A DNA stretch of 64,000 nt. It comes from a bacterium (lineage in GTDB: Bacteria > Bdellovibrionota_G > JALEGL01). A program made the translations under genes and the position numbers. Location of the stretch: assembly GCA_022763185.1 (NCBI GenBank), contig JALEGL010000014.1, positions 248,001-312,000 on the forward strand. Direction: 5' to 3'. Below are positions 27,724 to 36,260 of this stretch, in pieces. The notes beneath the pieces were generated by a model that was not told where the DNA came from, made no database searches, and saw only the letters and a program-made list of their open reading frames with translations. Positions within the stretch are counted from its first letter, which is position 1. Every line of letters starts with the position of its first letter.

Positions 27724-28209
27724 TTAAAACTCCTTATTCATTGGGAGTTCTGATTGTTGGTCATGGTTTTTTTCCTGAAGCTTGTATTCAGGTATAACCA
27801 AAGATTTTTTTAACAAGTCATCCAATTTTAATTTTGCAAGTGTTTCTCTTAGACTTTGATTGATCACTTTCCAGTGCGGTTTAATGAAACAGTCAGCATG
27901 AATAGTGCAGGTTGATGCATCATCAACTGAACATTCAGTCAAGGTAACCGGATTATCTAAAGCTTCAAGGATTTCTATTAAAGAGATATCTTCGGCATTG
28001 CGCAGCAGAAAGTAACCACCTTTATTGCCTTGAGTTGAAGATACAAGGCCTTGATGACTTAAAATTTTAAGAACTTTTGCGGTCATCGGCGTTGATATGT
28101 GCGTTTCTGACGCAATTTTTGTTGCTGATAAAGCGCCTTGCACATGGTTTTTTGCAAGGTAGGCCATGATGACCATGCCATAATCAGCTTGTTTACTCAG
28201 TTGAATCAT
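27724..28209 (-). CDS. Rrf2-family Fe-S sensing regulator of the suf operon
   Basis: This 161-residue repressor has an Rrf2 winged helix ([19 protein letters not shown], then [18 protein letters not shown] and [10 protein letters not shown]) and a cluster-binding loop with Cys93, Cys101, Cys107 and His112. This is the IscR/SufR pattern of three cysteines and a histidine, though with 7 and 5 residue gaps. It heads the suf operon and would repress it when its cluster is filled, giving feedback on Fe-S supply. An inverted repeat operator candidate lies directly before the start codon. No Shine-Dalgarno is seen. Confidence 0.9.
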   Translation of the reverse strand: MIQLSKQADYGMVIMAYLAKNHVQGALSATKIASETHISTPMTAKVLKILSHQGLVSSTQGNKGGYFLLRNAEDISLIEILEALDNPVTLTECSVDDASTCTIHADCFIKPHWKVINQSLRETLAKLKLDDLLKKSLVIPEYKLQEKNHDQQSELPMNKEF

Positions 28210-28213
28210 AATC

Positions 28214-28228
28214 GTACCCGACAGGTAC
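28214..28228. promoter_or_regulatory. Candidate Rrf2 operator: GTACC-N5-GGTAC inverted repeat
   Basis: A perfect inverted repeat of 5-base arms with a 5-base spacer lies 4 bases before the Rrf2 start codon. It sits between a consensus -35 box and the gene, so a bound regulator would cover the -10 region and the predicted transcription start. That position is what autorepression of the suf operon would need. Confidence 0.6.
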
Positions 28229-28244
28229 TATTAAAGAACTTTTA

Positions 28245-28250
28245 TGTCAA
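28245..28250 (-). promoter_or_regulatory. -35 element of the suf operon promoter
   Basis: The minus strand reads TTGACA here, a perfect -35 box. The -10 at 17 bases is TACCTG, a poor match lying inside the inverted repeat, so the promoter may depend on regulator state. The start codon is 41 bases from the first T, which leaves a leader of only about 6 bases. Confidence 0.5.
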
Positions 28251-28312
28251 GAAGACATGCGCAAAAATATATCTAAGTCTATGAAAACATTAAGTAATAA
28301 TGATAATTAGAA

Positions 28313-29491
28313 TCATTTGTATTTTAAGATCAAAGACTGGGCCAACTCTTTTAGTTTTAAAAAGGTGGGTAGGACATGGTTTTCCTTGAAATCTACGAGG
28401 GTTTCATATTGAAAGAACCACATATAGGCTATGGCTGAGCCAACACATAAAAACGCAAGAAGAAGTAGGGCAAAAAATGATTTTTTTGAGTTATTGTAAT
28501 TAATGATCTTGGTTTTATAGAGATGCAAAGATTTTTCTGGTGAAGAAAGCTCTTGAATCAACTCATTGGGAAATAATCGTTTAACCTCTTTAACGTGTCC
28601 TTCTTTTAATAGGTAGTTTTGAAGGTGTATTTTAGCGTTAGAGATATTGTTTTTCTTAAAATAGCGTTCACACCAACTTCTTACTTTCTTGGCAGATTCT
28701 GGTCGTTGGTTTGGATCTTTTTTCATGCACTGATGAATGAGGTTACGTTGAGACCAAGAAAATCTACGTGATAACTTTTGATGCTTTCCTTGCGCAACTT
28801 CTTTAAGAAGCTTCTCTAAAGTACCAGATTTAAAAGGCTTAAGTCCTTCAAGTAATTCAAACCAAACAACCCCTAAGGAATAAATATCAACTCTAGAATC
28901 TATATTATCTTTACCCAAAGCTTGCTCTGGGGACATGTAGGCCGGGGTACCCATGATACTCCCTGGAATGGTAAAGGACTCTAGATCAGCACAAAATGAA
29001 ACGCCAAAGTCCATTAACTTTATGTTGCCATCACTGCGAACAAAAATATTGGCCGGCTTAATATCTCTATGAATGATGTTGTAATTGTGCAGGTATTCCA
29101 AAGCACAAGCAATTTGATATATAATACATACACTAATGTCTTGGGGAATTCGAACAGATTTGTCCATTAAATCTCTTAAGTCTAAACCATGGCAGTATTC
29201 AAGAACAATATACTGAGCTTTTTTGGTTTTTATGTAGTCGTAAAGATGCACAAGGTTTTCATGGCTCAAGTGCGCCCAAATTGCGGCTTCACGATTAAAA
29301 CGGGCACTGAGGTCAACGTTTTCTCCATAACTCTCAGGAGAAAAGCGTTTAATGGCCACTTCCCGATTGAGTGAGATTTGATTAGCAAGATAAACGGTTG
29401 CGGTTGAGCCACTGCCCAAAATCTTTTTAATTTGATAGTCTGGAAGATCTTTTTGTAAAAGGCTTTCGGGTTTTTGATGTGTGCTTGCCAT
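28313..29491 (-). CDS. Membrane-anchored eukaryotic-type Ser/Thr protein kinase
   Basis: This 392-residue kinase has a complete catalytic domain: glycine loop ILGSGSTATVYLA (24-36), VAIKRF Lys48, catalytic HRDIKPANIF with Asp143, DFGVSF at 161-166 and GTPAYMSPEQ. After the kinase domain (to about residue 275) comes a helical linker, then one transmembrane helix near residues 335-357, and a short C-terminal tail that would be outside the cytoplasm. No PASTA or other sensor domain is visible in the tail. It is transcribed alone. A TTTTCA-17-TAGAAT promoter candidate lies just before the ATG. Confidence 0.92.
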   Translation of the reverse strand: MASTHQKPESLLQKDLPDYQIKKILGSGSTATVYLANQISLNREVAIKRFSPESYGENVDLSARFNREAAIWAHLSHENLVHLYDYIKTKKAQYIVLEYCHGLDLRDLMDKSVRIPQDISVCIIYQIACALEYLHNYNIIHRDIKPANIFVRSDGNIKLMDFGVSFCADLESFTIPGSIMGTPAYMSPEQALGKDNIDSRVDIYSLGVVWFELLEGLKPFKSGTLEKLLKEVAQGKHQKLSRRFSWSQRNLIHQCMKKDPNQRPESAKKVRSWCERYFKKNNISNAKIHLQNYLLKEGHVKEVKRLFPNELIQELSSPEKSLHLYKTKIINYNNSKKSFFALLLLAFLCVGSAIAYMWFFQYETLVDFKENHVLPTFLKLKELAQSLILKYK

Positions 29492-29560
29492 GTGTTAGTC
29501 TTCTATTCTAACAGCACAGTACTAAAATGAAAATAAATCAAATGATTTAGGCATTGATTT

Positions 29561-29881
29561 TTATGTATTTTTTAGGTGTTTTTTGAGAAGAGCATATGCA
29601 GCATTGAGGTTTTGCATTTTTTCAGCATTTTGTTTTTTTTTGACATTGGTATCTGGGTGGTATTGTTTTGATAATGTTCTGTACTGGCTTTTTACCTCTT
29701 CTAAAGACGCATTGGGTTGAAGATTAAGATCTCTGTATGCAGCATTGATGTCATTTTGAGAGGCACTGATGCCAGTTTTGTTACTTTCTAGAAAAATTTT
29801 TTTAAGGTAATAAAATAAAAAATAGATTGCCAAAATAAATAGAACTTTTCTTAACAATAGCATGGCTGACCATACGATCAT
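29561..29881 (-). CDS. Small membrane-anchored J-domain protein
   Basis: This 106-residue protein has one N-terminal membrane helix (LLLRKVLFILAIYFLFYYL, residues about 8-26) and a C-terminal J domain from about residue 43 with YRDLNLQPNASLEEVKSQYR, the required HPD in KQYHPDTNVKK, and AEKMQNLNAAYALLKKHL. It should recruit and stimulate DnaK at the inner membrane. The arrangement resembles DjlA- or TerB-type J-proteins reduced to the minimum. It follows the kinase gene's start region on the same strand, 69 bases downstream of the kinase stop in transcription order being absent, so it is likely its own unit. Confidence 0.8.
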   Translation of the reverse strand: MIVWSAMLLLRKVLFILAIYFLFYYLKKIFLESNKTGISASQNDINAAYRDLNLQPNASLEEVKSQYRTLSKQYHPDTNVKKKQNAEKMQNLNAAYALLKKHLKNT

Positions 29882-29985
29882 AGCCTGAGATAAAGCTCAA
29901 TATAAAATTAAAAATTTTGAGTATAAAAAACAATAACAGCGAGTGAATAGCTTGATTTTTTTTATGCTTTGAATACTGTTTTAAA

Positions 29986-30360
29986 ATGTTTTGGTTAAGA
30001 TGGGGTATTATTCAGTGTTTTTTGTCAGTGGCTCTAGGAGCATTTGCTGCGCATGCTTTAAAAGATAATATTACTGAGTATTATTTAAAAGTTTTTGAAA
30101 CATCTGTAAGGTATCAGTTTTTTCATGGTTTAGCCTTAATCTTGGTGATACTTGTTATGCAAGCCTACAAACTGCAATTAAATATAGTAGCAAAAGGCTT
30201 TGCTTTTGGCAGTATTATTTTTTGTGGGTCATTGTATGCACTGGTCTTAACTCAATATAAATTTTTTGGAGCTGTAACTCCTATAGGGGGCAGTCTTTGG
30301 CTTTTTGCTTGGGCAGTTATGTTTTTTAAAACCTTTACAGTCAGGGCTAAAAATAATTAA
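29986..30360 (+). CDS. DUF423 (YgdD-like) membrane protein
   Basis: This 124-residue protein has four hydrophobic segments and the DUF423 pattern: ALGAFAAHALKD near the N-terminus, FETSVRYQFFHGLALILV, FAFGSIIFCGSLYAL and GAVTPIGGSLWLFAWAVM. The family is widespread in bacteria and its function is not established. It is convergent with the acetyltransferase gene downstream, overlapping by 4 bases. No Shine-Dalgarno is evident, and a possible TTGATT-16-TACTGT promoter ends 6 bases before the ATG. Confidence 0.87.
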   Translation: MFWLRWGIIQCFLSVALGAFAAHALKDNITEYYLKVFETSVRYQFFHGLALILVILVMQAYKLQLNIVAKGFAFGSIIFCGSLYALVLTQYKFFGAVTPIGGSLWLFAWAVMFFKTFTVRAKNN

Positions 30361-30869
30361 CGGTAGCGTATTTTTTTTGCTGGATTACCCGCTACGATGC
30401 TATTTTCCTCTACATCTTTGGTTACAACAGAATTTGCTCCTATTTGAGCACCGCGATGTAAGGTTACTCCAGGCAAGATAACGCTTCCTACACCGATATC
30501 AACACCATCTTCAATGCTTATTTTTTTAAAATTAAGAGGAGCATTAAGTATGGAGCTGTATTCTAAGGAAAGTTCATGGCTGGATGTGATAAGCTTGCAG
30601 TAGGCACCTATGCCAACATTTTCTCCAATATAAATTTGACCTGCAGCATGAATATAGCAGCTTGGACCTATCCAAACATTGTTTCCAATAACAAGTTTTC
30701 CATTGTGGTAGGCATGAATATAACAATCATGGCCAAAATAAATGTTTGAGTTTAATTCTATGTTTTCTGGATGAAAAAAACGACAGCCATCCTCAACAAT
30801 AATATTGTTTTTCTCTAAGTCTACATTAACTAAGCCATCACCAGTACCATAACTTTTAAACTTTCTCAT
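30357..30869 (-). CDS. Hexapeptide-repeat acyltransferase (LbetaH family)
   Basis: This 170-residue protein is made almost entirely of left-handed beta-helix repeats (NIYFGHDCYIHAYHNGKLVIGNNV is the clearest area, then IGENVGIGAYCKLI and GVDIGVGSVILPGVTLHRGAQIGANSVV), and ends VAGNPAKKIRYR, the usual end of sugar and serine O-acetyltransferases. A histidine that could be catalytic is in SSHELSLE. The likely role is acetylation of a surface sugar. It is divergent from the glycosyltransferase gene next to it, which supports that. Confidence 0.82.
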   Translation of the reverse strand: MRKFKSYGTGDGLVNVDLEKNNIIVEDGCRFFHPENIELNSNIYFGHDCYIHAYHNGKLVIGNNVWIGPSCYIHAAGQIYIGENVGIGAYCKLITSSHELSLEYSSILNAPLNFKKISIEDGVDIGVGSVILPGVTLHRGAQIGANSVVTKDVEENSIVAGNPAKKIRYR

Positions 30870-30914
30870 GACAATAACGTGACATGACTTTAATTGGCTG
30901 GCAAGCTAAACATC

Positions 30915-31619
30915 ATGAATCAAATTACTTTTCAGCAATCCTTAAGCATTGTTGTAACGGCGTACAATGAACAAGCTGTGTTAGAGATTTTTATTAATCA
31001 GCTTATGCATTATTTGCAAGCGCACGTAAAACAGTATGAAGTCATTATTGTTAACGATGGATCAAACGATGCAACGCCAAAAATTATGCAAAGTTTACGC
31101 GAGCAGTACCCTCAATGGATTGAGTTAGTGCACCTTGAGAAAAATTCTGGCATGGGAGCGGCATTGGAAAAAGGATTTTCTCGGGCTCAATATGAGTGGC
31201 TGACATTTTTTCCTGCTGATGGTCAAATCAAACCGATTGAGCTGAATAAAATGTTCACTGTACTTGAGTCAAGTAAAGTAGACTGTGTGACCACAAAGTA
31301 TAAAAACAGAAAGTATACGTTAAAAAGAAAGGTCATTAGCTGGGTTTTTCATGGTTTAACAACACTTATCTTAGGTCAAGACCCAAAAAACCAAGGAATT
31401 TATTTACTTAAAAAATCCGTTTACCAGCAGTTAAAACTCTATTCAAACACATTTCTTTTTAACTTAGAGTTGCCTGTAAAAGTACAAAAAGCAGGGTATA
31501 TCTTGCAAGAGGTTAAAATTCTCTTAAGTCCAAGAATCGCGGGTGTGTCAAAAGCAATGCAGAAACCCCGTATACTGTCTACCTTGTGGCAGATGTTACT
31601 TATTCGAAGCAAGGGCTGA
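30915..31619 (+). CDS. Family 2 glycosyltransferase, DPM1/polyprenyl-phosphate type
   Basis: This GT-A protein (234 residues from this start) opens with LSIVVTAYNEQAVLEIFINQL, then YEVIIVNDGSNDATPKIM and FFPADGQIKPIE, the modified DXD region. The pattern resembles dolichol/undecaprenyl-phosphate sugar synthases. No C-terminal membrane helices are present. The frame begins with a TTG at 30894, but I prefer the ATG at 30915, which gives a normal N-terminus. It likely works with the divergent acyltransferase in surface glycan synthesis. The donor sugar is unknown. Confidence 0.82.
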   Translation: MNQITFQQSLSIVVTAYNEQAVLEIFINQLMHYLQAHVKQYEVIIVNDGSNDATPKIMQSLREQYPQWIELVHLEKNSGMGAALEKGFSRAQYEWLTFFPADGQIKPIELNKMFTVLESSKVDCVTTKYKNRKYTLKRKVISWVFHGLTTLILGQDPKNQGIYLLKKSVYQQLKLYSNTFLFNLELPVKVQKAGYILQEVKILLSPRIAGVSKAMQKPRILSTLWQMLLIRSKG

Positions 31620-31748
31620 GTTTCAAAAGTCTTAACTTAATGCTTGCATCATTGACGCTGGTAAAACTATGGTGGGCCGAGTGTTTTCTGTTTAGTTAAC
31701 TATCTACTTGTTTTTTAAATGATTTTAATCAGTTTTTTGTTTTTATTG

Positions 31749-31778
31749 TTGACAAAAGCAGTTGCACTACATTACATT
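31749..31778 (+). promoter_or_regulatory. Sigma70-like promoter of the helix-hairpin-helix protein gene
   Basis: TTGACA (31749-31754) and TACATT (31773-31778) are 18 bases apart. Transcription would begin near 31786, giving a leader of about 80 bases that ends in a strong ribosome site. The -35 is a perfect match and the -10 matches four of six. Confidence 0.6.
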
Positions 31779-31851
31779 ATACCGCACTAGAATAGTTCGC
31801 ATGTAAAGTTGTTTTTTGAGTATGTCGAAAGATCAATTTGCACAGCCTTTC

Positions 31852-31857
31852 AAGGAG
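31852..31857 (+). promoter_or_regulatory. Ribosome binding site that decides a TTG start
   Basis: AAGGAG lies 8 bases before the TTG at 31866. The frame is open further upstream to 31809, but only this TTG has a good ribosome site, so it is taken as the start. Confidence 0.75.
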
Positions 31858-31865
31858 ATATTATT

Positions 31866-32615
31866 TTGAAAAATAAAACATCATCTACCCAAACCCAGAT
31901 TGTACCCCCTATTACGGATGAAGATCTCAGTACAGACGCTTTTTTTAATGAGTTGGATGTTGCCTTTGAAGAAATTCAAATGGATCCAACGCCAGTTAAA
32001 AGAAAAGTTGGGAAAACCAAAAAAAGAAAATCCGCCTTTGCTAGAAAAACAGCCAAGTCAGGTGCTCTTGAAGTTGGACCCATGCAGCAGACTTATATCT
32101 CACTGGCTAAAGACCATTTAAAACCTATTTCCAGATATTTAAAGGCTATTCGGCAAGGGATTAGCTCTAAGGAATTGCTTGAAGTGATTACCTTAATTGT
32201 AGAACCTTTAAGTGTAAAAACTAAAAAAGTGGGTCTACCTCAACATGCAAAATCCTTGCGTGACTTTAACAAAGTGGTCAAAAGTATTTTGGCGGTTAAA
32301 CAAAAGAAAATCAAAGCGTCTGAAAGTAAGAGTTTAATTTTTGCCTTTGCTTTGGTTAAAAAAGATTTTGGTTTAAATTATCGAGGACACTCAACGGCAG
32401 TTTTAAATGTATTGGCTTTCTACAGAACACTTAAGAAAAGTAAAAAAGTAAAAGACCAAGATATCAAGCGTTTGTTCTCTATTGGTGTGCCTTCAATCAC
32501 TATGTTGAGACAAACTTCCTTAGAAGAGTTATCAAGCTTGACGGGTATTGATATGGAAAAAGTCAAAGACTTACGTGATTTAGCACGCAACTTTACTTTA
32601 TTTGAGCTTGTTTAA
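31866..32615 (+). CDS. Uncharacterised protein with C-terminal helix-hairpin-helix
   Basis: This 249-residue protein has three visible parts. Residues 1-35 are acidic and probably disordered. Residues about 40-65 are strongly basic (KRKVGKTKKRKSAFARKTAK). The rest is helical and ends in what looks like a helix-hairpin-helix: RLFSIGVPSITMLRQTSLEELSSLTGIDMEKVKDL. Basic tail plus HhH suggests nucleic-acid contact, but no catalytic motif is seen. It has its own promoter, an excellent ribosome site with a TTG start, and a strong terminator, so it is a single-gene unit likely to be well expressed. I do not recognise the family. Confidence 0.75.
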   Translation: MKNKTSSTQTQIVPPITDEDLSTDAFFNELDVAFEEIQMDPTPVKRKVGKTKKRKSAFARKTAKSGALEVGPMQQTYISLAKDHLKPISRYLKAIRQGISSKELLEVITLIVEPLSVKTKKVGLPQHAKSLRDFNKVVKSILAVKQKKIKASESKSLIFAFALVKKDFGLNYRGHSTAVLNVLAFYRTLKKSKKVKDQDIKRLFSIGVPSITMLRQTSLEELSSLTGIDMEKVKDLRDLARNFTLFELV

Positions 32616-32656
32616 AAATATTAATCTGGAAAACTTACTTTCCACCTTGTCCTAGT

Positions 32657-32684
32657 AAAAGGGAGCTTCATAGCTCCCTTTTTT
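32657..32684 (+). terminator. Intrinsic terminator after the helix-hairpin-helix gene
   Basis: An 11-base perfect stem, AAAAGGGAGCT (32657-32667) with AGCTCCCTTTT (32672-32682), closes a TCAT loop and is followed by more T. It ends the single-gene unit upstream. Confidence 0.9.
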
Positions 32685-32695
32685 ATTTTAGTTTG

Positions 32696-32704
32696 TGATA
32701 TAGA
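32696..32704 (+). promoter_or_regulatory. Extended -10 promoter of the PIF1-like helicase gene
   Basis: TGATATAGA matches the TGn-TATAAT extended -10 form. It lies 8 bases before the ATG at 32713, so the mRNA would start within about two bases of the start codon. It follows directly on the terminator of the previous gene, with no room for a good -35. Confidence 0.45.
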
Positions 32705-32712
32705 GAATGTGA

Positions 32713-33996
32713 ATGCAGCAAGAACAAACATTTCAGCTAAGTGAAGCGCAACAAATAGCCATGGATAGCATTGTAGAGAAAGGTAATTTTTTTATTACTG
32801 GTCCAGCAGGTGCAGGAAAAAGTTTTTTTGTTAAGCACTACATCAGACAACTGTTAAAACAGCACTCAAAAAAAGAAGTTGCAGTTTTGGGGAGTACGGG
32901 TGCTGCAGCTATTTTGATTGGTGGTAGAACCTTTCACAGCTATTTTGGTTTGGGTATAGGTCAAGGCACACACGATCAAATAGTAGGTAGAGCAATAGAT
33001 AATAAACGGGTGGCCTGGCGCTTACGTAAAGCAAAAGTTATTATTATTGATGAAGTTTCAATGATCCCTGGGCAGCTTTTGGCTGCAGCAGAACATATTA
33101 CTAGAATTGTAAGAGAGAGCGATGAAGCCTGGGGAGGCGTAAAAATTATATGTGTAGGTGATTTTGCCCAGCTGCCCCCAGTATCTCAAGCTTATCAAAA
33201 GCCATGGGCATTTATGCACCCAGTATGGCAGTTTAGTGGTTTTGAGCCAATTGTTTTTGATAAAAGTATTCGAAGTGAAGATGCGTATTTTTTAGAGCAC
33301 TTACATCAAATTAGAAAAGGAACATTTTCACAAACAACAGCCGGATTTTTAGATAGTTTGATGGAGCATGAGCCAAAAGAGTTTTCGACACACTTATATG
33401 CCAGAAAAAATCAAGTGGCATCGTACAATGCTGCAAGATTGGATGAAATAGATGCGAGCAGCAGTTTTTTTACAACAGTTTATCAAGGTAATGAGCGCTA
33501 CTTAGAAAGCTTTAAACGCAGTTTACCCATTGAAGATATCATAGAGCTTAAAATAGGGGCACTGGTTATGATCCGAATCAACGATCCAAAAATGCGTTAT
33601 GTCAATGGTACGCTTGCCAGAGTTGTTAAGACTGAACCTGAGTTGCTTCATTTGTTGACTGAAAAAGGACAAACAATTGAACTGGAAAAGGTAAAGTTTT
33701 CTTTGTTAAATGCCGATGCCGAAATTGCTTTAACTGCAGAAAACTTTCCAGTGAGTTTAGCTTGGGCCTCAACCATTCATAAGATTCAAGGAGCCACTAT
33801 AGATAGGATAAGGGTGGGGATAGAAAATCTCTGGGAGCCAGGACAAGCTTATGTTGCTCTGTCTAGGGTCAGAAAAGCGGAAGATATAGAGTTAATAGCT
33901 TGGGATGAGAACAGCTTAATGGCGGATCCTATGGTTATGCAATTTTATGAAGAAGGCTGCCCGGTTGATTTTAGTGATCGATTTGAAGCGTTCTAA
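32713..33996 (+). CDS. PIF1-like superfamily 1B DNA helicase
   Basis: This 427-residue ATPase has the PIF1/RecD2-like helicase motifs in order: FITGPAGAGKSFFVKHYI (Walker A, near residue 27), GSTGAAAILIGGRTFHSYFGLG (motif Ia), VIIIDEVSMIPGQLL (Walker B), GDFAQLPPV (motif III), LVMIRINDPKMRYVNGT and the late motif ASTIHKIQGATID with YVALSRV. It should unwind DNA 5' to 3' and might act on G-quadruplex or stalled forks. No extra domain is present, so this is a minimal PIF1. It is monocistronic. Confidence 0.9.
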   Translation: MQQEQTFQLSEAQQIAMDSIVEKGNFFITGPAGAGKSFFVKHYIRQLLKQHSKKEVAVLGSTGAAAILIGGRTFHSYFGLGIGQGTHDQIVGRAIDNKRVAWRLRKAKVIIIDEVSMIPGQLLAAAEHITRIVRESDEAWGGVKIICVGDFAQLPPVSQAYQKPWAFMHPVWQFSGFEPIVFDKSIRSEDAYFLEHLHQIRKGTFSQTTAGFLDSLMEHEPKEFSTHLYARKNQVASYNAARLDEIDASSSFFTTVYQGNERYLESFKRSLPIEDIIELKIGALVMIRINDPKMRYVNGTLARVVKTEPELLHLLTEKGQTIELEKVKFSLLNADAEIALTAENFPVSLAWASTIHKIQGATIDRIRVGIENLWEPGQAYVALSRVRKAEDIELIAWDENSLMADPMVMQFYEEGCPVDFSDRFEAF

Positions 33997-34082
33997 TTTT
34001 GTCGCACCGGCTTACTAAAAAAACACCATCTATTTAAAATAATTGAATTATTTCTGGAACAAAAATTGCTTAGTAATGTACT

Positions 34083-34742
34083 ATGCTTAAGTTAGTGGAT
34101 AAAGCTTTAAAAAAACAATTGAAAGCTAGCATAGTTTTACCAACCTTCAACAGAAAAGACTTTTTAAAAAGATCAATTAATTCTGTATTGCTGCAGAAAT
34201 ATACACATTGGGAGCTGATTGTTGTTGATGATGGTAGTACGGATGATACCTATTCATTTTTATTGGGAAACTATTATCAGTTTAATAATATAAAAATAAT
34301 ACGCATTGAAAATTCTGGGCCAGCTATAGCAATGAATACAGGTGCCAGATTCGCTACTGGAAACATACTGTTTTTTTTAGGAAGTGATGATGAGCTACTT
34401 GATAACCACGTCGCTTTTAGAATGAAGATGCACACAGAAAATCCAATGATAGACATATTTCATGGTGGTATAAAAGTTCTGGGGGATCATTGGGTTGCAG
34501 ATAAAGCGAACCCTAAAAATAAAGTAAATATATATCAATGTTCTGCTGGGGGAACTTTTTCAATTAAAAAAAATGTTTTTGATACATTAGAAGGTTTTAA
34601 AAATTTAAATTTTGCTTCAGATGCAGATTTTATAGAGAGGGCAAGTAAACAGTTTCTGGTTTCAAGAATTGATCTTCCCGCAACTTATATTTATCACAGA
34701 AATCACAGTAATAGCATTACAAAAAACATATTGTCCGATTAA
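34083..34742 (+). CDS. Small family 2 glycosyltransferase
   Basis: This 219-residue protein is a compact GT-A enzyme: ASIVLPTFNRKDFLKRSINSV near residue 15, WELIVVDDGSTDDT, then NTGARFATGNILFFLGSDDELL with the SDD metal site near residue 100. The C-terminal part has GTFSIKKNVFDTLEGFKNLNF and an end with HRNHSNSI. It is isolated from the main polysaccharide locus, between a helicase and a TolC-like gene. The gene is AT-rich even for this window, so recent gain is possible but unproven. Confidence 0.82.
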   Translation: MLKLVDKALKKQLKASIVLPTFNRKDFLKRSINSVLLQKYTHWELIVVDDGSTDDTYSFLLGNYYQFNNIKIIRIENSGPAIAMNTGARFATGNILFFLGSDDELLDNHVAFRMKMHTENPMIDIFHGGIKVLGDHWVADKANPKNKVNIYQCSAGGTFSIKKNVFDTLEGFKNLNFASDADFIERASKQFLVSRIDLPATYIYHRNHSNSITKNILSD

Positions 34743-34781
34743 AAAACAAGCTTTTTTGTCTGAAAAAGGTATATAAGCGGT

Positions 34782-36260
34782 ATGCACTTAGAAAAACTTT
34801 TTCGAGTTTTGGTTCTGGCCAATGTGCTTTTTCTTGGTTCTTCCGGTCAAGCACAAACAGTGGTTGACCTGTCAGTAGACAATATTCTTCAACGTCTTGA
34901 ACAAGTATCGTTTGATTATCAGTTGGCAGTTCTGGAAACTAAGGTTTTACAAAGTCAGGGTGAAAGCCTTTTGGGAGTATATGATCCAACCTTAAATACG
35001 CAATTGGGTTATAGATTGGATGCCAGTGATCCAGTTAATGCTGTTTTTGGTACCCGAAACGATACATTGTCCTATACAGCCAACATTCAAAAAAACTTTA
35101 AATACGGTACGTCAGTGGAGTTTGGGTTTTTAGGCTCTAGCCAATCAAGCAACAGTCCTTTTGTTGCTCTCGATCCAGCAATTGATAACCGATGGTATTT
35201 AAAGTTACGTCAATCTTTATGGAAAGATGGTTTAGGTAAAAATATTGTCCGTGAAATAAAAGCTCTAGAAAGTAGAACACAAGGTTCAAAAATACTCAGT
35301 CAAAGAAGAAAAGAAGTTCTTTTAGCCAGTGTATTATTAAACTTAATTCAACTTCAGTATAGCCAGCAAGAACAACTTATTTTAAGCCAAGCTTATCAAA
35401 GAGCATTAGACTTGTATGATAATACAAAAAACAGAAGACGTTTGGGAGTGGCCAATAAATCCGATGTAATGGCTAGTTCAGCCAATACTCTAGCCAGAGA
35501 ACAAAATGTTCAACAATCAAAAAACCAATATAAAACAGCATGTCGAGAGTTACTTTATTTGTTGGCCTATGATTTAGGCAAACACAGCTGTGAAAAAAAT
35601 GATCAACAATCCATACTTGTATGGCAATTTTTAGAACAAGCAAGTGAAAAACAAGAACATAAACATCGTGAAGTTGAAAAACTAAAAAAAGATGTTTTAG
35701 CCCAACAGTTGATAGTTGAAACATTCAAAAACCGCTTAAAGCCTGATTTAAACTTAATTTTGGAGCTGGCATCAAATGGAGTTGATGATGATTGGAGTCG
35801 ATCTTTTCAAGAAAGCTTAAGTCTGGATAACCCAAACTTTTTTGCAGGCCTTGAGCTTAGTGTGCCCTTAGGGAATAGACGAGGTAAAAATAATCTAAAA
35901 CGTGAAAAAATAACAAATGATCAACTCAAGCTACAACTTAAACGTTTGCAGTCAACAATTGAAAAAGACTATTTAAATGCATTAGAAAACTATCAAAGTT
36001 ATAAGAAGCAGTTGGAGATTTCCTTGCAGCAGGTCAGTGTTGAAGAGAGAAAATTAAAAGAAAAAAACAATGATTTTAAAATTGGTAGGGCAGAAATAGC
36101 AGATGTGATTTTGTATCAACAAGATGTTTTAAGTGCCCAGCTGAATGTAAAACGTAATGAAACTCAAATGCGTATTGCAATAGTCAATAAAGCCTTAGCA
36201 GATGGCAGCTTGCTCAATACACTTAACTCTAAAAAAGAGGTCAATAATGAAATGGATTGA
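34782..36260 (+). CDS. TolC-family outer membrane channel paired with the RND pump
   Basis: This 492-residue outer-membrane efflux protein has a signal peptide (VLVLANVLFLGSSGQAQT) and two long-helix repeats; NPNFFAGLELSVPLGNRRGKNNL is the second strand region. It shares little wording with the other TolC-like protein in the window. Its gene overlaps the RND gene, so the two are certainly made together. The extra spacing features seen in lipidated OprM-type proteins are absent, and there is no lipobox. Substrate unknown. Confidence 0.85.
   Translation: MHLEKLFRVLVLANVLFLGSSGQAQTVVDLSVDNILQRLEQVSFDYQLAVLETKVLQSQGESLLGVYDPTLNTQLGYRLDASDPVNAVFGTRNDTLSYTANIQKNFKYGTSVEFGFLGSSQSSNSPFVALDPAIDNRWYLKLRQSLWKDGLGKNIVREIKALESRTQGSKILSQRRKEVLLASVLLNLIQLQYSQQEQLILSQAYQRALDLYDNTKNRRRLGVANKSDVMASSANTLAREQNVQQSKNQYKTACRELLYLLAYDLGKHSCEKNDQQSILVWQFLEQASEKQEHKHREVEKLKKDVLAQQLIVETFKNRLKPDLNLILELASNGVDDDWSRSFQESLSLDNPNFFAGLELSVPLGNRRGKNNLKREKITNDQLKLQLKRLQSTIEKDYLNALENYQSYKKQLEISLQQVSVEERKLKEKNNDFKIGRAEIADVILYQQDVLSAQLNVKRNETQMRIAIVNKALADGSLLNTLNSKKEVNNEMD

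Noticed and set aside
34747-34782. TATATA before the second TolC-like gene as a leaderless promoter
   Set aside because: The -10 geometry is fine but no -35 or extended -10 could be found, so it was not listed.
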